Shown: piece by piece, positions 26,463 to 36,143 of the stretch
How the letters are laid out: each line of letters opens with the position of its first letter
How positions within the stretch are numbered: position 1 is the first letter of the stretch
Assembly (NCBI GenBank): GCA_020638995.1
Contig: JACKHM010000001.1
Location: 3,596,001-3,660,000 of the forward strand
DNA length: 64,000 bases
Source of the DNA: Planctomycetaceae bacterium
GTDB taxonomy: Bacteria > Planctomycetota > Planctomycetia > Pirellulales > Pirellulaceae
Direction: 5' to 3'
Notes under the pieces: model-generated
The model's input: only the letters and a program-made list of their open reading frames with translations
What the model was told of the DNA's origin: nothing
The model's database searches: none
Made by a program: the position numbers and the translations under genes

Positions 26463-29036
26463 CTAAAGTGTCTCACCGCTCGCTTGCAGACGCAGATAGT
26501 CGATTTGCCAGGTTGAGTGTTCGAATGCTTTATCCGAGCTGTTGGGAACACCTGTCTGGTAAACTTCGCGGATTGGCTCATCTTTTATACTTTTCGCTTC
26601 CCGTTGGTGTGTCGTTGGCGAAACATCGACGCCGAAGTGCAACCCACCAGCTTCATCAAGGCTCAGCAAATCTGGGTCGTCAACGGTCAACGTGAGCACT
26701 CCACTCGGATTCTCGTAAGATTCGACAACAACTTGTTGACCGTCTCGTAATCCGGTTAGCTCAACGGTACGAGAAGGGGCATGAACTTTCAGAGTGATTT
26801 CGACTCGCTGCACCTTGCAAGGGACCACTTCGCGCGGCAGAAGAAACCGAAAGAAAGATTGGGTTGGCTGCGTTACGCCTTTCATCCAACGACCGGTCCT
26901 TGGGTTGTACACCGCCGATGCGCCGTGCTTTGACGTAGCAGTACTAACGCGGATGAATGTCGATGGCACCAAGAACGGCTGCTTGGGGAGCGTCCGACCA
27001 ATGTCGAGCGGGACTGCATACAGGGTCGATCCCGTCTGCGAGAATGTGTCGGGCGACGACAATCCCAAACTGAACGCATCACCCCAAACCAACAAGGTCG
27101 GTCTTTGTGGATATGCGTTTTGCTGCGTTGGAGCGAGAATTTGGCGATAGATCGTCTGTCGTCTCTGCTGTTCGTCCGAGAGCATCCCACCGCTAACGTA
27201 CTCCGACTCCGCCAGGACGTCATTTGGTCCGGCGCGAAAACTCCCTCGAACATCGATTTGGGCATCCGAGTTTGGGGCGGGTGGTGCCGCGATGATTGCG
27301 TCGCTCAGGGTTCCAAGTTGTTCAATGCCGGTAACGCGTCCTTCTAGCCCATGATGGCCAAACGTCGCTTGTGCTCGAATCGGGTTGTCCAGGACGACGC
27401 TTTCCCTCGCTCGAATAAATCGGACGCTTCCCGATGCTACATCGACATTCTCCCACCGTGTCCGACCATCGTCATCCCAGTTCACTCGCTTTGCGACACC
27501 AATCAGATCTTGCACGTCCGGCTCAGCAACACCCGTGAGATTGATCTCCAGAGGTAAGGGGACGGTATCTGGACTGTAGAACGCTGCGAGTGCATCGGAG
27601 TAAACTTCGTGGGTGTCGGAATCCACGTTCGCCAATCGCAAAATTGAAGATGTCGCTGGTATGCTCGACGTATTGGCGCTGCCGATCGCGACCAAAACGA
27701 TCGCGGATATCGTTGTCACCGTCACCACAACCCACGAGACATGTTCCAACTTTTCTCGCCGCGCGAGCCAGACACCGGCGGCCACGATGACCGCAGAATT
27801 CAATCCAAGAATCAGTGCGGCGACCCTTCGCGAAGGCACTCGATAGCCGAGTTGCTCTGAAAGAACCGGCTTTAAGTCATCGCTTAGAACTGATTCACCA
27901 ATGGGCTGCGTGTTGAAGATGCTCGCTAGATTCCGCAAAGCATCCGTAGGTCCAGAAGTTCGCCGATTAGCGTCCGTTCGATCCGCGAACTCGTCGAACT
28001 GATATCGCCAGCCGCGAGCCGCCAGGGTCGTAATGAAAACACGTCCGTTGCCAAACGGAATCGAGAACGCAGCCGGCCAGCCATCGATTGAACTATAAAC
28101 GTCCCCAAAGTCCGTCAATACTCGAACGAATTCAACAGGATCCTCAGCGCTCCAAGACTCTAAAGGATCGGCCCCGACGGCGCGCGCAGCGGGCGTTTCG
28201 ATCGTAAAGTCCGTTAACTCGACGCGATCTACAACTCCGCACGAAATTGCATTTCCGATCAGTGTGCGAACGGTCTCGACTGTGACCAGATCGAGCATAA
28301 TCCAGGCGTGACCGCCTCGCGCGATCCAATTTCGGAGTGCAGCGACTCCTCCCGAATCTTCCGCTATTCGATCGCTGCATATCAAGAGTTGGTCGAGTGC
28401 GTCATACGCATCCGGATAGGGAGCCAGCAGGTGCTCCGCCAAGTTGATGATCTTGCGGTCACCGTCGTACAACATTTTGACTTCGACGGCCGCTTCGTAC
28501 GCCGCATCGTCGCGGGAAGAGTCGGACTCGGGATGTCCGGGCAGCGAACGGCTGCCGATCATCGCAAAGTGTCGTTCGATGGGATCGAGGGGCAAGAAAG
28601 ATTCCGGGATCAGCTCTTCACCGGACCGGCGTGACAAACTCACTCCATCTGCTGAACTTACAATGTTCAGCGACGACGCATGAAGAATTGTCTGATCGCT
28701 GGCAATTCCAAGGGGTGTATGAATAGGTAGCCACGTCTTTCGGTTCGAATGCGCGGGAAGCCACAACTGTCGCGTAAACTGCTGTCGGGTGTCTTTTTCC
28801 AAGAATACCGAGAGCGTCGCCTCGGCGGCCTCATCACCTCCATTGGATGCGCTTACCGCGAGTACGGACCAGCAACCTCGTTCGTATCTCCTTAGCCCTC
28901 CGGGTGCGATCGATAACCGGACTTCGCCTGAATCCACGCCGGTCTGGCCAGCAGAGAATTCGGTACAAACGAAAAGTGTGCATAGCTGAACACACGCCCA
29001 CGACACAGTGAGTAGGAAACCAGCTGATCGCGTCAT
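26463..29036 (-). CDS. Large membrane-anchored protein encoded with the ABC exporter
   Basis: An 857-residue protein with a signal peptide (GFLLTVSWACVQLCTLFV) and two adjacent membrane helices around residues 400-460 (VAALILGLNSAVIVAAGVWL and WVVVTVTTISAIVLVAIG). The first part contains a glutamine-amidotransferase-like element (ALRNWIARGGHAWIMLDL), as in GldG-type or DUF4350-like proteins, and the rest is beta-rich. No catalytic triad is evident. It ends three bases before the ATPase start, which makes it the first gene of the operon. The layout recalls gliding or envelope ABC systems (GldF/GldG); that is inference. Confidence 0.6.
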   Translation of the reverse strand: MTRSAGFLLTVSWACVQLCTLFVCTEFSAGQTGVDSGEVRLSIAPGGLRRYERGCWSVLAVSASNGGDEAAEATLSVFLEKDTRQQFTRQLWLPAHSNRKTWLPIHTPLGIASDQTILHASSLNIVSSADGVSLSRRSGEELIPESFLPLDPIERHFAMIGSRSLPGHPESDSSRDDAAYEAAVEVKMLYDGDRKIINLAEHLLAPYPDAYDALDQLLICSDRIAEDSGGVAALRNWIARGGHAWIMLDLVTVETVRTLIGNAISCGVVDRVELTDFTIETPAARAVGADPLESWSAEDPVEFVRVLTDFGDVYSSIDGWPAAFSIPFGNGRVFITTLAARGWRYQFDEFADRTDANRRTSGPTDALRNLASIFNTQPIGESVLSDDLKPVLSEQLGYRVPSRRVAALILGLNSAVIVAAGVWLARREKLEHVSWVVVTVTTISAIVLVAIGSANTSSIPATSSILRLANVDSDTHEVYSDALAAFYSPDTVPLPLEINLTGVAEPDVQDLIGVAKRVNWDDDGRTRWENVDVASGSVRFIRARESVVLDNPIRAQATFGHHGLEGRVTGIEQLGTLSDAIIAAPPAPNSDAQIDVRGSFRAGPNDVLAESEYVSGGMLSDEQQRRQTIYRQILAPTQQNAYPQRPTLLVWGDAFSLGLSSPDTFSQTGSTLYAVPLDIGRTLPKQPFLVPSTFIRVSTATSKHGASAVYNPRTGRWMKGVTQPTQSFFRFLLPREVVPCKVQRVEITLKVHAPSRTVELTGLRDGQQVVVESYENPSGVLTLTVDDPDLLSLDEAGGLHFGVDVSPTTHQREAKSIKDEPIREVYQTGVPNSSDKAFEHSTWQIDYLRLQASGETL

Positions 29037-29187
29037 AGGTTCTGCTCTAGATGGGAACGGGACTGTCGTTCGGGGCGAAAATCGCTCGCAACAAGGTAAC
29101 GCAGTCGAGTCGCCGATTCAATTCGTCGTCATCCAACGAATTTAACCGTAGTTGCGGCGAACGCCCTGCTATTCGTCTTGAGTGCTC

Positions 29188-30117
29188 TCATTCAGGGTCG
29201 CGAGCGATTCCGCGGCCAAGCAACCAGTCGCTCGCCCGATCGGGCCATGATCCGATGTTGGAGTTCTTCACCTCGCGCATGCCGTACCCGTGACCGCCGT
29301 TCGCATAAACATGCAGTTCCGCTGGAACATTGTGCCGCTTCAGCCCCGCGTATAGCAGCACGCTACCCAAGGAAGACGAAGCATCATCGTGTGTGTGAAC
29401 GATAAATGCGGGCGGAGAATTGTTAGACAACCGAATTGCGGAAAGCAGCTCACCCGTCTGCTGATCAAGCACGCGCCACGGATACACGAGCAGCGAATAG
29501 TCGGGGAGGCAGCTTTGATCGTCCACTTGATCCAAGCGTTCATATGCGGCATTGCCATCGCAAGTGTGGAGAATCGAGGCGACTTGTCCGCCTGCCGAAA
29601 ATCCCAGAACACCTAGCCGATCTTGTTGGAGTTGCCAAGTTGCGGCATTTGCGCGGATCAGACGCAAGGAACGCTGTGCATCTTGCAACGGTCGAAGCCA
29701 AGCCGGTTCTGAATCCGGCGTTGTTTCATTGGTACGGTAACGCAAAACGAACACAGCGATCCCAAGTCGGTTGAGCCAAGGCGCTGCTTCGGAACCTTCC
29801 TTGTCGGGCACGACTTTCGCGAATCCTCCCCCAGGCAAAACTAATATCGCGGCTCCGTTCGGATTCTCGGGAAGAAAGACCTCAAGGCTCGGCTTTCGAA
29901 TTCTGGTCAATCGCGTCACAGGCGGGTCCTCACCTTCACGAGGAGGCTCGGCGATACCAACCTCACGTGAGTTTTCCCCTGGTGCCAGATCCGGCCAAAC
30001 GGCGAGCGAGAACTTGTCCGCCTCTGCAGCCAATGACGATTGCGAATGCGCCAACAGCAACAGCATCGTGCCGACATGAATTGCAAATGATAAACGGCTA
30101 GATCGAAAATGGCTCAT
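29188..30117 (-). CDS. Exported alpha/beta hydrolase (esterase/acetyl xylan esterase type)
   Basis: A 309-residue protein with a signal peptide (HVGTMLLLLAHSQSSLAAEA). Alpha/beta-hydrolase motifs are LVLPGGGFAKV (oxyanion hole), LGVLGFSAGGQVAS (Gly-x-Ser-x-Gly nucleophile), HTHDDASS (acid region) and GGHGYGM (catalytic His). It belongs to the BD-FAE/acetyl-xylan-esterase-like group abundant in polysaccharide-degrading Planctomycetes. An AAGGAAA site precedes the ATG. IS copy 2 begins about 70 bp upstream, so its native promoter may have been displaced. Confidence 0.85.
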   Translation of the reverse strand: MSHFRSSRLSFAIHVGTMLLLLAHSQSSLAAEADKFSLAVWPDLAPGENSREVGIAEPPREGEDPPVTRLTRIRKPSLEVFLPENPNGAAILVLPGGGFAKVVPDKEGSEAAPWLNRLGIAVFVLRYRTNETTPDSEPAWLRPLQDAQRSLRLIRANAATWQLQQDRLGVLGFSAGGQVASILHTCDGNAAYERLDQVDDQSCLPDYSLLVYPWRVLDQQTGELLSAIRLSNNSPPAFIVHTHDDASSSLGSVLLYAGLKRHNVPAELHVYANGGHGYGMREVKNSNIGSWPDRASDWLLGRGIARDPE

Positions 30118-30185
30118 TGCGATTTCCTTAACTTGGATTCGGTTACCCAGCGGACATTGGCATCTTTTTTATTAATGGGCATCTC

Positions 30186-31614
30186 AGTTCGACTTTCGCA
30201 CTTTTAAGCGGCGAGTTGGATGAGACGCTCCAAGGGTTGCAGTATTTTTCGCACAGCCGGGGGTATTCCCGGTGTTGATAAATGATTTTTCTGGAATTCG
30301 TGGAGGCTGTCGACTCGCAAGGCGGCGAGCATGTCGGCGAAGGAAACGCGAGACTTGCCACGATAGTTTCTCAGCGGCGTGGCCGGTTCCGGGCGAACGC
30401 ACTCATGCCATAGTGTGATCAGACTATACATCAGAAAGCCTGTTGGTGCCGTTCGTCGGACAGCCTCGCGAGTTCGGTTCTCCGGCTCGTCGATGCCGAG
30501 GTGTCGTTCGCATTCGTGGAAAGTGACTTCAATCGACCACCGCCGAGAGAACCATTGCAATATCGGTTCAGCTTCAACGTCGGTTCGCGTACTGTAAAAC
30601 ACTTCGCGACCACGTCCGCCGCGAAGGTGCTCGACGGCAACAACCTTCACGGGGCGATGGGGAGGACGATAGAAGCGTCCTTCCATTGCGTCCAACCGCA
30701 CGCGATAGGGGCGACCTTGATAAAGGGAGAGCAGCAGACGCCGCAGCCCTTTTGCGTTCAACATTTCGCAGGGCGATGGCAGACGCTCACCCCGTACTCG
30801 TGGACGGTCTCGTCCCTGGTACTCCGGTGCCCGAGCGTACAACCGGGCCTTGATGTCGGCACGCCCGGTCACGTCGATGCGGCTCGGTATGCGAGCCAGA
30901 ACTGCGGGTGCCGTGAAAGCCGAATCCCCCAGGAAATGCAAGTTCTGATCATCGGTATGCTTCTCGATACATTCCAGCATTTCGATCATCAAATCGGTCT
31001 TCGAGCGATATTTGCGATTCCATTGGGATGCCGTTTTCTTGTTCAAGTACAGCCTCATCAGGATCGGCAATGCGAAGTAACGCCCAGGCGTTCGTGGACT
31101 CTCGATGACGATGCTCAAGACCACCCAACAGTGGCCCCAACGCGTGACTGTGTGGCTGCGACTGCTGAGACACGGATCGCGGTGCATGCCGACACCAAAG
31201 ATCTTCAGGCCGCACCGAGAAAGCAGGGTGTCATCGCCTGCCAAGAAAGCGGTCTCTTGGGGCGCCAACCGCAACGTCAGATCGAAAATGGCCAAGCCAA
31301 CCCGATCGATCGACCACTTGCTCGCTGCGAAGACACGATGAAACGCTGCATGATGCCGCGTCGTTCCCGAACAACGAACGATTCCCAACACCGTCCGCCG
31401 CGGTGCGAAGACCCAACCGATGATCAGTTCTCGAAAGGTTGCGGCAGTGGGTTCAGTCATCGCCAAGGCGAACACTTGCAACAAACAATGGAATAGAGTT
31501 AACAAGTTCCATGGGAGTCACCTCCGTGAAGGAATGAAGTGGTACAACCTCATCCTACCGAAGGCCGGATCCCATTTTCCTGCTAGCAATGCTCAAAATT
31601 CCGAGAGTCGAACT
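30186..31614 (-). mobile_element. IS copy 2 (same element as copy 1)
   Basis: Same terminal repeats and organisation as copy 1, one base shorter near the right end (a shorter T run). The left flank reads ATCTC and the right tip again runs into CTAA, with no matching duplication. Its right end meets the stop codon of an IS5-type transposase remnant (CTA at 31613-31615), so it landed in or next to older mobile DNA. Confidence 0.85.
30204..31505 (-). CDS. Transposase of IS copy 2
   Basis: 433 residues with all DDE landmarks intact: LAGDDTLLSRCG, FLGDSAFTAP and RRWSIEVTFHECERHLG. Compared with copy 1 it has substitutions such as GKWS to SKWS, PPDRP to PPHRP and EQIL to EPIL. The copies have therefore diverged somewhat since they spread. 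The upstream GGAGGTGA site and short out-of-frame leader are preserved here too. Confidence 0.85.
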   Translation of the reverse strand: MLTLFHCLLQVFALAMTEPTAATFRELIIGWVFAPRRTVLGIVRCSGTTRHHAAFHRVFAASKWSIDRVGLAIFDLTLRLAPQETAFLAGDDTLLSRCGLKIFGVGMHRDPCLSSRSHTVTRWGHCWVVLSIVIESPRTPGRYFALPILMRLYLNKKTASQWNRKYRSKTDLMIEMLECIEKHTDDQNLHFLGDSAFTAPAVLARIPSRIDVTGRADIKARLYARAPEYQGRDRPRVRGERLPSPCEMLNAKGLRRLLLSLYQGRPYRVRLDAMEGRFYRPPHRPVKVVAVEHLRGGRGREVFYSTRTDVEAEPILQWFSRRWSIEVTFHECERHLGIDEPENRTREAVRRTAPTGFLMYSLITLWHECVRPEPATPLRNYRGKSRVSFADMLAALRVDSLHEFQKNHLSTPGIPPAVRKILQPLERLIQLAA

Positions 31615-31905
31615 AACACAACTTGGGTTTAGTGAAATAGAGGCAGATGAGTGATTCGGCGAGACGAATGAATGCCTCGTGAATGTCATCACGACGTTCC
31701 CAACGAATTCGTAGTCTTCGGGGAATTGATGGAGCCAAGATAGCGTGCGTTCAACAACCCCTCGAAAGACGCCGAGACCACTGCCGTGTGCCCGGCTGCG
31801 TTTGGGAATCACGGGGTCGATTCCTCGGCGTCGCAATTCCTCGCGGTGCGGTTCGGAATCGTACGCGGTGTCCACCTGGATGCGGTCAGGCAACCAGGGC
31901 GGTGC
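31613..31905 (-). pseudogene. IS5-type transposase C-terminal remnant, frameshifted
   Basis: Reading leftward, the start shows IQVDTAYDSEPHREELRRRG, then GIDPVIPKRSRAHGSGLG and VFRGVVERTLSWLHQF, a typical IS5/IS427 catalytic tail with the GLG..R..VERT..WLH signature. At about 31720-31723 (GGGG on the plus strand) the frame shifts. The conserved continuation RRLRIRWERRDDIHEAFIRL then ends at TKPKLC and the TAG at 31613-31615. The N-terminal two thirds are missing, cut at about 31905 by another remnant. Confidence 0.75.
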
Positions 31906-32740
31906 TGCGCGCGACGAAGCCTCGACGCACTGGCGCGAAACGAAGGTCGGCTGCCTGCTGTCGATGACCAGCGAAGTCCACACGGAAGATCCATGTCCGC
32001 AGATTCCCGAAGCGTTCGCGCAGGGGTCGGTGGTGCAGGAAATCGCTAAACTCGCGGGGAATCCAGCGGAATCGGCCGACCGAGAGGCGTCGGGGTTGGA
32101 CGCGTTGCTGCGCGACGGGCTGCCTGCCTGCGACCGGCGGGAGTACGAACCGCCGCGCATCGAACAACGCGATGTGGTCGCCAGCAGCCGCGCGGCGAGC
32201 GACTTCGGCTGGCTGCTGGAAGAACGAGCTCGCCGTTTGAAGTTGCATACCGGCGCGCGACAAGCCTTCGTCGCCGACGGCGCGAAAACGAACTGGCGCA
32301 TCTAGCGGACACACTTCCCTCAAGCGACACCGATCACCGACTTGATGCACGCGTTGTCGTATGCCTGGAGCGCGGCGGCGATCGAAGTCGGGGCAGCCAC
32401 GTATCAGAAATGGGCCCAACTCATCTGGCAGGGCGACGTGGCGGAAGTCATCGAACATCTCGCCACCCTGCAACATGTGCATGGCCCCGCACCTGCCGAT
32501 GTGACTTCCGATCCGCGACATCACGTCGATCGAGCGTTGACCTACTTCCGTAACAATGCCGCTCACATGCACTACCCCGACTACCGCCGCCAAGGGCTTC
32601 CACTCACCAGCGTTCACGTGGAATCGACCGTGAAGCACATCAACCGCCGCGTCAAAGGCACGGAGAACTTCTGGGAACGCCACTGCAGCGAAGCCATCCT
32701 ACAACTCTGCGCCGACTACCTCAGCGACAGACCCCCCTGA
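31906..32740 (+). pseudogene. ISKra4-type transposase remnant with an amber codon
   Basis: The plus-strand frame reads WRETKVGCLLSMTSEVHTED through FVADGAKTNWRI, hits TAG at 32303-32305 and continues in the same frame with RTHFPQATPITDLMHALSYA. It ends with the ISKra4 hallmarks YPDYRRQGLPLTSVHVEST and KHINRRVKGTENFWERHCSE. Losing one base change (probably CAG to TAG) would restore one long frame. The N-terminal part is gone where it meets the IS5 remnant. Confidence 0.75.
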
Positions 32741-32856
32741 CCCAGTTTTGGCCTCACTACCATACCATCCAAACCGGCTCCAACACCTACAAGCCCCCCA
32801 AAAAACAATGCAAACCGAGTAATGCACCCCCCCTCCAACAAACACATTTTCATCAG

Positions 32857-33619
32857 GCCAAGGTTGATGCTGGTTCGGCAGAAAGTATCACTTCGATAAC
32901 ATTTCGGGCAACTACATCGGGTATCACCACCTTGTCAGTCGGAAAAAACGTCGTTGTAGAAGTCTTCGACAGCAGGATGACTCCATTGGCTCGTGGTTCC
33001 GCCGGATCACTTTTCGGCGACACTCGCTGGTGGTAGTGGCTACGCTTTAGTTGCCGAGCGTGCTTCCTCGTTGGGTGCATTGCACGTCGAAAGCTCCGCC
33101 GTCGCCATTTCGAGGGTCTCCATCCCGTTACACAACCCAGCGAGGCACACCGACGTCAATTTAGATGGAGTCACCAGTCCGCTAGATGCTCTCATCGTTA
33201 TCAATCACTTGAACGATTTGGCTTCCGGAATTCCGGAAGGAAAATTCTTGGATGTAAGCGGTGATCAGTTGGTTTCTCCACTGGACGCACTTCAAGTGAT
33301 TAATGCACTAAATAGCAACGTCGTGCCTCTAATCGGCGAAGGAGAGGCTTTGCCCACTGGCCAAGGTATCGTTTTCCAAATCGGGGCGAGCAATGTTAAC
33401 TTTACTCCGCCAGCACACGCCGTGAACGACCAAGCTGACAGCCGCACCGCGCACGAAGTTCCACGGAAGATCGCCATACAGCAGCCCTATTCGGTTGAAT
33501 CAACGAGCAGAGTTCATAGCCCCCTTTTTGCCAAATTCGTACTGAACGCAGAATGGTCCGATGACTTGGAAACGGCAATTGAGCTCATCGCGGACGAGCT
33601 TGCCGAATTCTGGAGGTGA
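32857..33619 (+). pseudogene. C-terminal tail of a dockerin-containing protein
   Basis: From about 32993 the frame gives LAGGSGYALVAERASSLGAL and then two dockerin-like calcium loops, DVNLDGVTSPLDALIVINHL and DVSGDQLVSPLDALQVINAL, ending at 33619. The preceding sequence (TSITFRATTSGITTLSVGKN, then VVVEVFDSRMTPLARG) is protein-like in another frame and runs into a stop near 33036, which suggests a one-base indel. There is no signal peptide and no start with a ribosome site. It looks like the stranded end of a large planctomycete surface or autotransporter-like protein beheaded by the mobile elements to its left. Confidence 0.6.
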
Positions 33620-33904
33620 AGCCTCTCCTTGTCATGGGTTTTGACGCGAAGCGAATTTCATGACAGCGAAATGTCTGGCTTTCCTGTTATCGGCGCGATG
33701 AGCGTTTGGTTCGCGCGATGAATGCAATTCCTTGCGAAATCGTCCTCCGCCGACACCCTCTCAGAATCAGTTTCCGCTCACGTTTCAGGACATACACATT
33801 TACGTTACTCGCGTATAATTTTGGGCGCTGAGTTCTTTCTCTGATTCTGGTATCCTAGAAGCGTCACGCCTCCCAACGCCCACCGTGCTCCTGCCTGAGA
33901 CTCC
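33620..33904 (+). promoter_or_regulatory. Promoter region of the DUF1549/DUF1501 operon
   Basis: A 285-bp gap without a gene. A consensus TATAAT lies at 33814-33819 but has no good -35 hexamer at 16-18 bp. A second candidate is the extended -10 TGGTATCCT at about 33846-33854. Either could serve the operon starting at 33905. No hairpin terminator for the remnant to the left was seen. Confidence 0.3.
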
Positions 33905-36049
33905 ATGCGACGATTGCACAGTAACAACCTGGTCCTGATCTTCGCGCTGTTGTTCGCGCCGTTTTTTGCTAGCGCCAACGACAACGACTTCTTTGAGAAA
34001 AAGATTCGCCCGGTGCTCGTCGATCGATGCTATAGGTGCCACTCGGAAGCCGGGGAGTCAGTGAAGGGAGGTTTACGCCTCGACTCACGCGATGGGGTTC
34101 GTCGTGGTGGTGATTCCGGTGCCGCGGTGGTGCCGGGAGATGTCGAAGCGAGCTTGCTTGTCAGCGCGATCCGCTACGAAAGCTATGAGATGCCACCGGA
34201 GGGTAGGCTTCCCGACGATGTCATTGCGGACTTCGAGACTTGGATCAAGACTGGTGCACACGATCCGCGAGATACTCGGATGCAAGACTCGCTTGCGACC
34301 GAGATCGATTGGGAAGCGGCTCGTAGCTTTTGGGCCTTTCAACCGCCGAAGGCTCAGACGATTCCGGAATGTGTTCCAGGTGAGTCTTGCCGAGGAGCGA
34401 TTGATGCCTTCGTCCTCCGTCGGTTATCCGAGTCGACGCTGACTGCCAATCCGGAAGCTTCCCGCCGAATACTTATCCGTCGCGTAACTCTCGACCTAAT
34501 TGGCTTGCCCCCGACTCCCGAAGAGGTAGAAGCTTTCGTTGCTGATGAAGCTCCTGACGCGTATGAACGCCTGATCGATCAGCTGCTCGCATCGCCTCAC
34601 TACGGCGAGCGATGGGCGCGACTGTGGCTCGACGTCGCGCGATATGCCGAAGACCAGGCACACATTGTCGGGAACAACACTTCGCTTTGTTATCCGAACG
34701 CCTATCTCTATCGGGACTGGGTAATCGATGCCGTTAATGAAGACTTGCCGTACGACACGTTCGTGCGTCAGCAGCTCGCGGCCGATTTGGTGAATCCAAT
34801 GGATGAGGCGAGTCACGTCGCATTGGGCTTCATCGGTCTTGGTCCGAAATACTATCGCCGTAACGATGTCGAAGTCATGGCGGAAGAGTGGGAAGATCGA
34901 GTCGACACTGTCGCGCGCGGATTGCTAGGCCTGACTGTCGCATGTGCACGCTGCCACGACCACAAGTACGATCCAATACCCACCGAAGACTACTACGCTT
35001 TGGCCGGAGTCTTTGCCAGCACCGAGATGTTTAATCGGCCGTTGGATGATAAACGCGAACTCGAAAAGAACGGCCAGACTAAGAAGGCCGAAGACGCGGT
35101 TCACATCGTTCGCGACGCAAAGCCTCTGGACTTGAATGTCTTTATTCGCGGCGACGTTAAGAAAAAAGGGGAAGTCGCGAAGCGACGATTTCCACGGATA
35201 CTTTGTTCGACCGAGAAACTTTCTTCGGCGTTTGAAACAGGAAGTGGCAGGTTGGAGTTGGCGAATTCGATCGTGACTCGCGACAACCCGCTAACCGCAC
35301 GCGTGTTCGTGAATCGCGTCTGGGGGCAGTTGTTCGGTAAGCCGCTGGTCGGCACGCCGAGCAATTTTGGAAGCCTAGGTGAACGCCCCACGCACCCCGA
35401 ACTGCTCGACGATCTGGCCGTCCGTTTTATGGATTCGGGTTGGTCGTTGAAGTGGCTGCAACGTGAAATCGTCTTGTCGTCGACGTACCGGCAAAGCACT
35501 GATATCGACCCGGCCAAACAAAGGATTGATCCTGACAACAAATTACTCTGGCGAATGAATCGTCGGCGCCTGAGTGTGGAAGTGTGGCGCGACACGTTGC
35601 TCTCGATTGGAGACCGGCTGCAGTTGCAAATCGGCGGCGCCTCGATCGATCCCCAAAATCCCGATGAGCGCCGGCGCACCGTTTATAGTCGCATTAGCCG
35701 ACTCGAATTGGATGCGATGCTGGCGTTGTTCGATTTTCCCGACCCCAATGTTCACAGTCCAAGACGAAATGAAACAACCACGCCGTTGCAAAAGCTGTTC
35801 GTGTTGAACAGCCCTTTCATGGTGCGTCAAGCGGAATCGTATGCCAAGCGTGTGACGGAAGCTTCGGCTGCTGATATTGCTCGTATTCGCGTGGCCTATC
35901 AAGTTTCGTTTGGTCGCCCGCCGTCCAGTGACGAGGTCGCGATCGGTCTGGAATTTCTTGAAGGGTGCGATGAAGTCGACGAACTGGCTCGTTGGACCCA
36001 GTACGCGCAAATCCTATTTGCCTCGAATGAACTATTGATGGTGGATTAA
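33905..36049 (+). CDS. Exported PSCyt1/DUF1549/DUF1553 protein
   Basis: A 714-residue protein with a signal peptide (LVLIFALLFAPFFASANDND). The planctomycete cytochrome (PSCyt1) domain starts FFEKKIRPVLVDRCYRCHSE, where CYRCH is a CxxCH haem site, and includes YEMPPEGRLPDD as a possible distal Met ligand. DUF1549 contains RVTLDLIGLPPTPEEVEAFV and ACARCHDHKYDPIPTEDYYA; DUF1553 contains TARVFVNRVWGQLFGKPLV. It is the first gene of the classic trio with two DUF1501 proteins. The function is unknown; extracellular redox or polysaccharide breakdown has been suggested for the family. Confidence 0.88.
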   Translation: MRRLHSNNLVLIFALLFAPFFASANDNDFFEKKIRPVLVDRCYRCHSEAGESVKGGLRLDSRDGVRRGGDSGAAVVPGDVEASLLVSAIRYESYEMPPEGRLPDDVIADFETWIKTGAHDPRDTRMQDSLATEIDWEAARSFWAFQPPKAQTIPECVPGESCRGAIDAFVLRRLSESTLTANPEASRRILIRRVTLDLIGLPPTPEEVEAFVADEAPDAYERLIDQLLASPHYGERWARLWLDVARYAEDQAHIVGNNTSLCYPNAYLYRDWVIDAVNEDLPYDTFVRQQLAADLVNPMDEASHVALGFIGLGPKYYRRNDVEVMAEEWEDRVDTVARGLLGLTVACARCHDHKYDPIPTEDYYALAGVFASTEMFNRPLDDKRELEKNGQTKKAEDAVHIVRDAKPLDLNVFIRGDVKKKGEVAKRRFPRILCSTEKLSSAFETGSGRLELANSIVTRDNPLTARVFVNRVWGQLFGKPLVGTPSNFGSLGERPTHPELLDDLAVRFMDSGWSLKWLQREIVLSSTYRQSTDIDPAKQRIDPDNKLLWRMNRRRLSVEVWRDTLLSIGDRLQLQIGGASIDPQNPDERRRTVYSRISRLELDAMLALFDFPDPNVHSPRRNETTTPLQKLFVLNSPFMVRQAESYAKRVTEASAADIARIRVAYQVSFGRPPSSDEVAIGLEFLEGCDEVDELARWTQYAQILFASNELLMVD

Positions 36050-36143
36050 CGAAGTAACCTTGGTACTCCGCGAAACGACATGCGGCCTGCCACAGAGCGT
36101 TGGGCCTTAACTGCCGGCTTTGCCGGACGAGGATCAAAATAAG

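Noticed and set aside
31745..32305. 186-residue frame as a new gene
   Set aside because: Its second half is ISKra4 transposase ended by a nonsense codon; the first part is antisense of the IS5 remnant.
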